Positions 13,553 to 16,680 of a stretch of DNA of 16,680 nucleotides are shown here, piece after piece. The position numbers were made by a program, and so were the translations under genes. Each line of letters begins with the position of its first letter. Position 1 is the first letter of the stretch. The notes beneath the pieces are model-generated. The model was not told the DNA's origin, ran no database searches, and saw nothing but the letters and a program-made list of their open reading frames with translations. Origin of the DNA: Nitrospira sp. (GTDB lineage Bacteria > Nitrospirota > Thermodesulfovibrionia > Thermodesulfovibrionales > SM23-35); NCBI GenBank assembly GCA_016873575.1, contig VGWY01000032.1, forward strand, positions 1 through 16,680, read 5' to 3'.

Positions 13553-14848
13553 TCAATGCTTTTTCTGTTTCTGTTCATACATCATTTTGTCTGCCTGAGA
13601 TAGCAGTTCATCAAGGGAGCAAGGATTATCAGGATCGTAATGTGTAATACCCACACTCAATGAAAGCCTGTATCTTCGTTCTCCTCTTGCATTATAGTTA
13701 TCTATGTTTGCATTCAGGCGAGCAGTGAGTATCTCTGCACTCTCATCATAAGCTTCCATGACAAGAATCACAAATTCGTCTCCTCCAATGCGAGCAATGA
13801 TGTCTGATTCCCGAAAGGTTTCTTTGAGAAGCTTTGCAATATCGCTTAAGGCAAGGTCACCCTCTTTGTGGCCAAGGTTATCATTAATCCATTTTAAACC
13901 ATCCAGATCGGCAAAAAGGAGCAACATGCACCTTTTCATCCTTTCAGCTATCCTTAACTGTTGTTCCGCAAGGGTCATAAATCCTCTCCTGTTTAAGAGA
14001 CCTGTAAGCTCGTCATGAAGTGACATAACCTGCAATTTTTCCTCCATGCGTTTACGCTCGGTAACATCATGAGCCAGACCTTCAACTCCAACCACATTTC
14101 CTTTGTTATCAAGTACGGGAAATTCAGAAACTTCTAATCTATGGATGCTTCCGTCTTTATGGTATATTTCGACTTCATAAGGAGGCTGCTGTATACCCTT
14201 GATACTCAGTTCTGTATGATGTATCACTTCTTTGTTAATGGGGTTGTCAGTTAAATATTCCGTGAAATGTGTAAGGAACTCTTCTTGAGAATATCCGAGT
14301 ACATCAGTTATTGAGGGACTAAGATATGTAAAAACCCCATCAGTGTTATGCCGATAAAAAAAGTGTTCCTGTCTAAGATTCTCAACAAACCGTCTGTATT
14401 TTATTTCGCTCTCCTTCAGCATCCATTCAATCTGCTTTCGTTTGGTTATATCCCTGACAATGCCGATGGCATTCCATTTTTCATTCAATTTCACTGATGA
14501 AAGTGAAAGTTCAATCGGAAACTCAATTCCACCTTTTCTCAATCCAGTGAGTTCTATTGTTCTTCCAACAGCTTGTCCTTTACCTGTAGCTCTGAATGTC
14601 TCCATCCCTTTCCGGAATGCCTCATGGTAGCCCGGAGGCACAAGAACAACATGAAGTTCCTTGCCGATAACTTCATCCTCCTTATATCCGAATATCTTTT
14701 CTGCTGCTTTGTTCCAGTATGTGACATCTCCATTGTCATCCATCATGATAATGGCATCCTTTGCTGCACTGCTGACCGCCCTGAATTTTTCCTCTGATTT
14801 TTCCAGCTCCTCCAGCATTCTGTTCATCTCATCTGACAGGTGAGACAA
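13553..14848 (-). CDS. PAS-PAS-GGDEF diguanylate cyclase part of a split sensor
   Basis: A 431-residue part: end of a HAMP domain (LSDEMNRMLEELEKSEEKFR, 4-23), PAS 1 (about 20-140, ending GIVRDITKRKQ), PAS 2 (about 148-268, ending GLAHDVTERKR) and a GGDEF domain (272-428) with intact GGDEF at 355-359 and an I-site RESD at 346-349. Diguanylate cyclase activity with product inhibition is expected. The nominal start is TTG at 14848, directly after the TAA of the upstream frame, with GAGGGG 9 nt before it, so separate translation by reinitiation is feasible. But the frame is continuous with the CHASE4 part and begins mid-HAMP, so it was probably one protein. The last residues, YEQKQKKH, match the GGDEF protein at 716-2227, marking paralogues. 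Confidence 0.85.
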   Translation of the reverse strand: MSHLSDEMNRMLEELEKSEEKFRAVSSAAKDAIIMMDDNGDVTYWNKAAEKIFGYKEDEVIGKELHVVLVPPGYHEAFRKGMETFRATGKGQAVGRTIELTGLRKGGIEFPIELSLSSVKLNEKWNAIGIVRDITKRKQIEWMLKESEIKYRRFVENLRQEHFFYRHNTDGVFTYLSPSITDVLGYSQEEFLTHFTEYLTDNPINKEVIHHTELSIKGIQQPPYEVEIYHKDGSIHRLEVSEFPVLDNKGNVVGVEGLAHDVTERKRMEEKLQVMSLHDELTGLLNRRGFMTLAEQQLRIAERMKRCMLLLFADLDGLKWINDNLGHKEGDLALSDIAKLLKETFRESDIIARIGGDEFVILVMEAYDESAEILTARLNANIDNYNARGERRYRLSLSVGITHYDPDNPCSLDELLSQADKMMYEQKQKKH

Positions 14849-15841
14849 TTAATCTTTCCCCTCAACCGTTATGCGTTTTGAAAGATCTCCGCTCGTACCA
14901 ATTTCTCTTGCATGCTTACTGAGTTTCATCAGCCGGGATAAGACTTTTTTCTCTAACATGAAAATTGTAATGGCTCCGAGAATCAAATTTGCGATAAGTA
15001 TAAGGATAATGAAATCACGCACTGTTTCCTGCCCCTGTTTAAAGATAGCTCTCTTGACAAGAAGCTTCACGATAAGTGCTGGTTTCCCGTATATATCTTT
15101 CAGAATAGTATATCCGCTGACAATATCAGAACTTAGAGGTTTTACTTGTATCGGTGTTTTATCAGAGAGCAGGGGAATTGCTGACAGGCAATCCCGGGGC
15201 ATGTTCATATCATCAATACGATGTACAGAAAGTGTGTAATGAGCTTCTTCGGTCAGCTTCTGGATTTCGACATCATCAATATACCTCCCAAAAATGAGTG
15301 TGCCACGGACAGGTCCTTTGCCTTCGCTTGTAAGGATAGGGCGTGAGGTAATGATAATAGGTCCTTCCGGCAATAAAATAATTCCTGAATGTTTGCTTTC
15401 AGCATCAGGATGCCGGAGAAGGATACCCCCGGTTGAGATATGTTTCTGAATACTCTGTGGAACAGGTACCTCTTTTTCATTCTGAAGATCAAATGCCTTG
15501 CTGAAGACAATCCTGCCTGAAGAGCGGATAAATAGCATAAGGTTTATTTTCAGTTCACTGAATGTCTTATCAGTGGGATTTGCCTTGATAAATTCCTGAT
15601 TGTTTGTCTCGATAAAAGAATATGTTTCATCCCAGTTAGCCCAGTCGCCTGTCTTGCTGTCCTGTGCAGATATGATCCCGGATAATGTTTTCAGAACAAG
15701 TTCGACATGATCACAGGTATTCTGCTCCTCAAGTGAGGCATAACTTTTCAGAAAAACGGTTCTTGAAATAGCATATAAGACAACAAGGAGGATTACGCTT
15801 GCTACACCAAGCAGTATCAGTGTTTTCTTCCGCAGTGTCAT
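14849..15841 (-). CDS. CHASE4 membrane sensor part of a split GGDEF protein
   Basis: A 330-residue part with membrane helix 1 (about 8-29), a periplasmic CHASE4 domain (about 35-265; hallmark GDWANWDETYSF at 65-76 and LKINLMLFIRSSGRIVFSKAFD), membrane helix 2 (about 276-296) and the first helix plus connector of a HAMP domain (LMKLSKHAREIGTSGDLSKR, then ITVEGKD). It ends at TAA exactly where HAMP domains carry the conserved D-E-L/I start of the second helix. Continuing in frame gives LSHLSDEMNRMLEEL, the missing helix. Alone it could bind a ligand but has no output. An extended -10 promoter candidate lies upstream; there is no clear Shine-Dalgarno. Confidence 0.85.
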   Translation of the reverse strand: MTLRKKTLILLGVASVILLVVLYAISRTVFLKSYASLEEQNTCDHVELVLKTLSGIISAQDSKTGDWANWDETYSFIETNNQEFIKANPTDKTFSELKINLMLFIRSSGRIVFSKAFDLQNEKEVPVPQSIQKHISTGGILLRHPDAESKHSGIILLPEGPIIITSRPILTSEGKGPVRGTLIFGRYIDDVEIQKLTEEAHYTLSVHRIDDMNMPRDCLSAIPLLSDKTPIQVKPLSSDIVSGYTILKDIYGKPALIVKLLVKRAIFKQGQETVRDFIILILIANLILGAITIFMLEKKVLSRLMKLSKHAREIGTSGDLSKRITVEGKD

Positions 15842-15901
15842 ATTTTTTTTCTTAAGCAGTAAAAATATCTAAAGGACGTGACATTAGCTTGTAATTTTTT
15901 A

Positions 15902-15910
15902 ATTATACCA
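15902..15910 (-). promoter_or_regulatory. extended -10 promoter candidate for the CHASE4 sensor gene
   Basis: On the minus strand the bases read TGGTATAAT, a perfect TATAAT with the TGn extension, about 60 nt upstream of the ATG at 15839-15841. There is no good -35 at 17 nt (TCAGAA), which is tolerated by extended -10 promoters. Confidence 0.45.
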
Positions 15911-15948
15911 CATGATCTAAGTGTTTCTGAGTATAAAGTCAGTTATGC

Positions 15949-16095
15949 TGTCATGCTGGACTTGATCCGGTATCCACCCTTCGACAGGCTCAGGGTGACA
16001 AAACCACAATGTGTTGTGTACTGTGTCACCCTGAGCGTTCGACTGATCTCACGCCGAGTGTTCGGCTGAGCTCACCCTGAGCCTGTCGAAGGGTG
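15949..16095. repeat. 147-nt composite repeat with 24-bp perfect inverted arms
   Basis: It begins TGTCATGCTGGACTTGATCC. CACCCTTCGACAGGCTCAGG (arm 15975-15998) is perfectly complementary over 24 nt to 16072-16095. Between them lie a partial third copy (GTCACCCTGAGCGTTCGAC, about 16025-16043) and a CGCCGAGTGTTCGGC stem. No gene is present. Confidence 0.85.
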
Positions 16096-16223
16096 CATAA
16101 CTTGTTGTGGGTTTGTTGACATAGTTTCATATAACTTCTTATAATTTAAAAGGTTTTTTTAATTTTGTTTTTCTGTTTCCTTTCAGCTTTTGCTAAGGAG
16201 TTCATAAGTAAGGCCACATTGTC

Positions 16224-16344
16224 TGTCATTCCAGCTTGTCTGGAATCCTTCTGATTCCCCCTTAACAAAGGGGGATTAAGGGGGTTGTTCAAAGAAAGAT
16301 GCTGGACCGATCCTCGACAAGGCGAGGACAAGAGCCAGCATGAC
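16224..16344. mobile_element. 121-nt MITE-like palindromic element upstream of the tRNA
   Basis: It starts TGTCATTCCAGCTTGTCTGG (then AATCCTTCT) and ends GAGCCAGCATGACA, with a core of GATTCCCCCTTAACAAAGGG and GGATTAAGGGGG. Its parts are in the same order as the element at 10012-10097 (TTGTTC...AAGAAAGAT near the right end), so the two are diverged copies of one family. The core is also the C/G-rich repeat seen at 107-140, 494-530 and 658-701. Confidence 0.7.
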
Positions 16345-16391
16345 AGAATGGTTACACGAATGTGACTTTACTTGTTTGTGGTCTTATTAGT

Positions 16392-16425
16392 AACTTTGAA
16401 CTTGAAACTTTGAACTTGAAACTTT
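16392..16425. repeat. 14-nt tandem repeat before the tRNA gene
   Basis: AACTTTGAACTTGA is repeated exactly twice (16392-16405, 16406-16419) and followed by a partial third unit. It ends 7 nt before the tRNA. The TTGAAC and TTATAT strings within it are too close to the tRNA start to act as its promoter. Confidence 0.85.
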
Positions 16426-16432
16426 TATATGT

Positions 16433-16509
16433 GCGCCTGTAGCTCAGTAGGACAGAGCAACTGCCTTCTAAGCAGTGGGTCAGGGGTTCGAATCCCTTCA
16501 GGCGCGCCA
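16433..16509 (+). tRNA. tRNA-Arg (anticodon TCT)
   Basis: A complete 77-nt cloverleaf. The acceptor stem GCGCCTG pairs with CAGGCGC, with discriminator G and encoded CCA at 16507-16509. The D-stem is GCTC/GAGC. The anticodon stem ACTGC/GCAGT (16460-16464, 16472-16476) has loop CTTCTAA and anticodon TCT at 16467-16469, and the T-arm is AGGGG-TTCGAAT-CCCTT. It reads AGA/AGG arginine codons. Confidence 0.97.
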
Positions 16510-16536
16510 TGAAAATTCCACTTTGCGGAATTTTCA
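16510..16536 (+). terminator. hairpin directly after tRNA-Arg
   Basis: A perfect 10-bp stem TGAAAATTCC (16510-16519) with GGAATTTTCA (16527-16536) and a 7-nt loop starts at the base after the tRNA CCA. No T-run follows, so termination or 3' processing is possible but not shown. Confidence 0.35.
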
Positions 16537-16567
16537 GTTATTAGAGGCTCTTGCAAAAGTCTTTTTT

Positions 16568-16680
16568 CTGTCACCCTGAACTTGTTTCAGGGTCTCATAA
16601 CCTATTGATTTTATTAGATGCTGAAATAAGCATGCCCTGAAGAGATTCTGAACCAAGTTCAGAATGACACTTTCAGGGTT
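16568..16680. repeat. CCCTGAAC-type palindromic repeats at the right edge
   Basis: Copy 1: an 8-bp stem ACCCTGAA/TTCAGGGT (16573-16580, 16586-16593). Copy 2 is nested: an outer stem CCCTGAA/TTCAGGG (16635-16641, 16672-16678) encloses ATTCTGAAC-CAA-GTTCAGAAT (16645-16665). The same palindrome occurs inside the HlyD-family gene at 3275-3291. Confidence 0.75.

Larger units (their letters stand above)
13553..15841 (-). pseudogene. complete reading of the split TM-CHASE4-TM-HAMP-PAS-PAS-GGDEF gene
   Basis: The two parts are contiguous and in the same frame (763 codons in total including both stops). Replacing the TAA at 14849-14851 by GAA restores GKD-E-LSHLSDEMN, the standard HAMP junction. Either a recent nonsense mutation or a two-polypeptide arrangement would explain it. 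Confidence 0.7.

Noticed and set aside
11375..14851. Genome-wide reassignment of UAA to glutamate
   Set aside because: Many intact genes in the window (metK, ahcY, ccdA, permease, DUF559) end with TAA at the normal family length.
15878..16069. 63-codon plus-strand frame
   Set aside because: Most of it lies in the composite palindromic repeat (RYPPFDRLRVTK peptide) and it has no ribosome site.
16396..16430. Promoter (TTGAAC ... TTATAT) for tRNA-Arg
   Set aside because: Transcription would start within the mature tRNA, and the strings come from a tandem repeat.

Overview
The window is a piece of a moderate-to-low GC bacterial chromosome. It carries many short palindromic repeats between genes and is rich in PAS/GGDEF signalling proteins. 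The metK-ahcY adjacency, a short adenosylhomocysteinase ending in a KYLTSWE-type tail, many GGDEF/PAS proteins and repeats of the TGTCATTCC, CCCTTCGACAGGCTCAGGG and CCACAGAGAACACAGAG types suggest Nitrospirota (Thermodesulfovibrio-like) or a Desulfobacterota relative. That is inference from gene content; no phylogenetic marker here settles it.

Layout. (1) 1-2230: a DUF559 endonuclease-fold gene bracketed by inverted copies of a C/G-rich repeat, then a cytosolic diguanylate cyclase (two-CW, HAMP-like repeats, PAS, GGDEF) whose start lies just behind a 41-nt palindrome. (2) 2234-5587: a MacA/MacB-type tripartite exporter (HlyD adaptor, ABC ATPase, FtsX permease) without an outer-membrane partner gene. 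(3) 5609-9983: housekeeping genes folP, metK and ahcY, then a MOSC-domain gene and a mogA/moaB gene, in two or more tightly packed units. metK and ahcY form the SAM synthesis and SAH recycling steps; MOSC and MogA belong to molybdenum cofactor chemistry. (4) 10109-10831: ccdA-type thiol-disulfide membrane protein, convergent with a PAS gene. (5) 10838-15841, all on the minus strand: two sensor genes, each interrupted by a single in-frame TAA, with a nucleotidyltransferase-fold gene and a small overlapping partner gene between them. (6) 15842-16680: palindromic repeats around a tRNA-Arg(TCT).

The most unusual observation is the pair of in-frame TAA codons at 11375-11377 and 14849-14851. Removing each stop restores a continuous reading frame with textbook domain order: PAS-PAS-coiled coil in one case, TM-CHASE4-TM-HAMP-PAS-PAS-GGDEF in the other. 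In both, TAA stands where the family normally has a conserved Glu (DIT-E-RK; HAMP D-E-L), so each differs from GAA by one base. TAA also serves as the ordinary stop of several intact genes here, so the code is not globally changed.

A second theme is the invasion of the region by modular palindromes. One copy supplies the stop codon of the DUF559 gene, one sits in the leader of a GGDEF gene, one forms most of the spacer before ccdA, and one lies in frame inside the HlyD-family adaptor gene, encoding LNQVQD.
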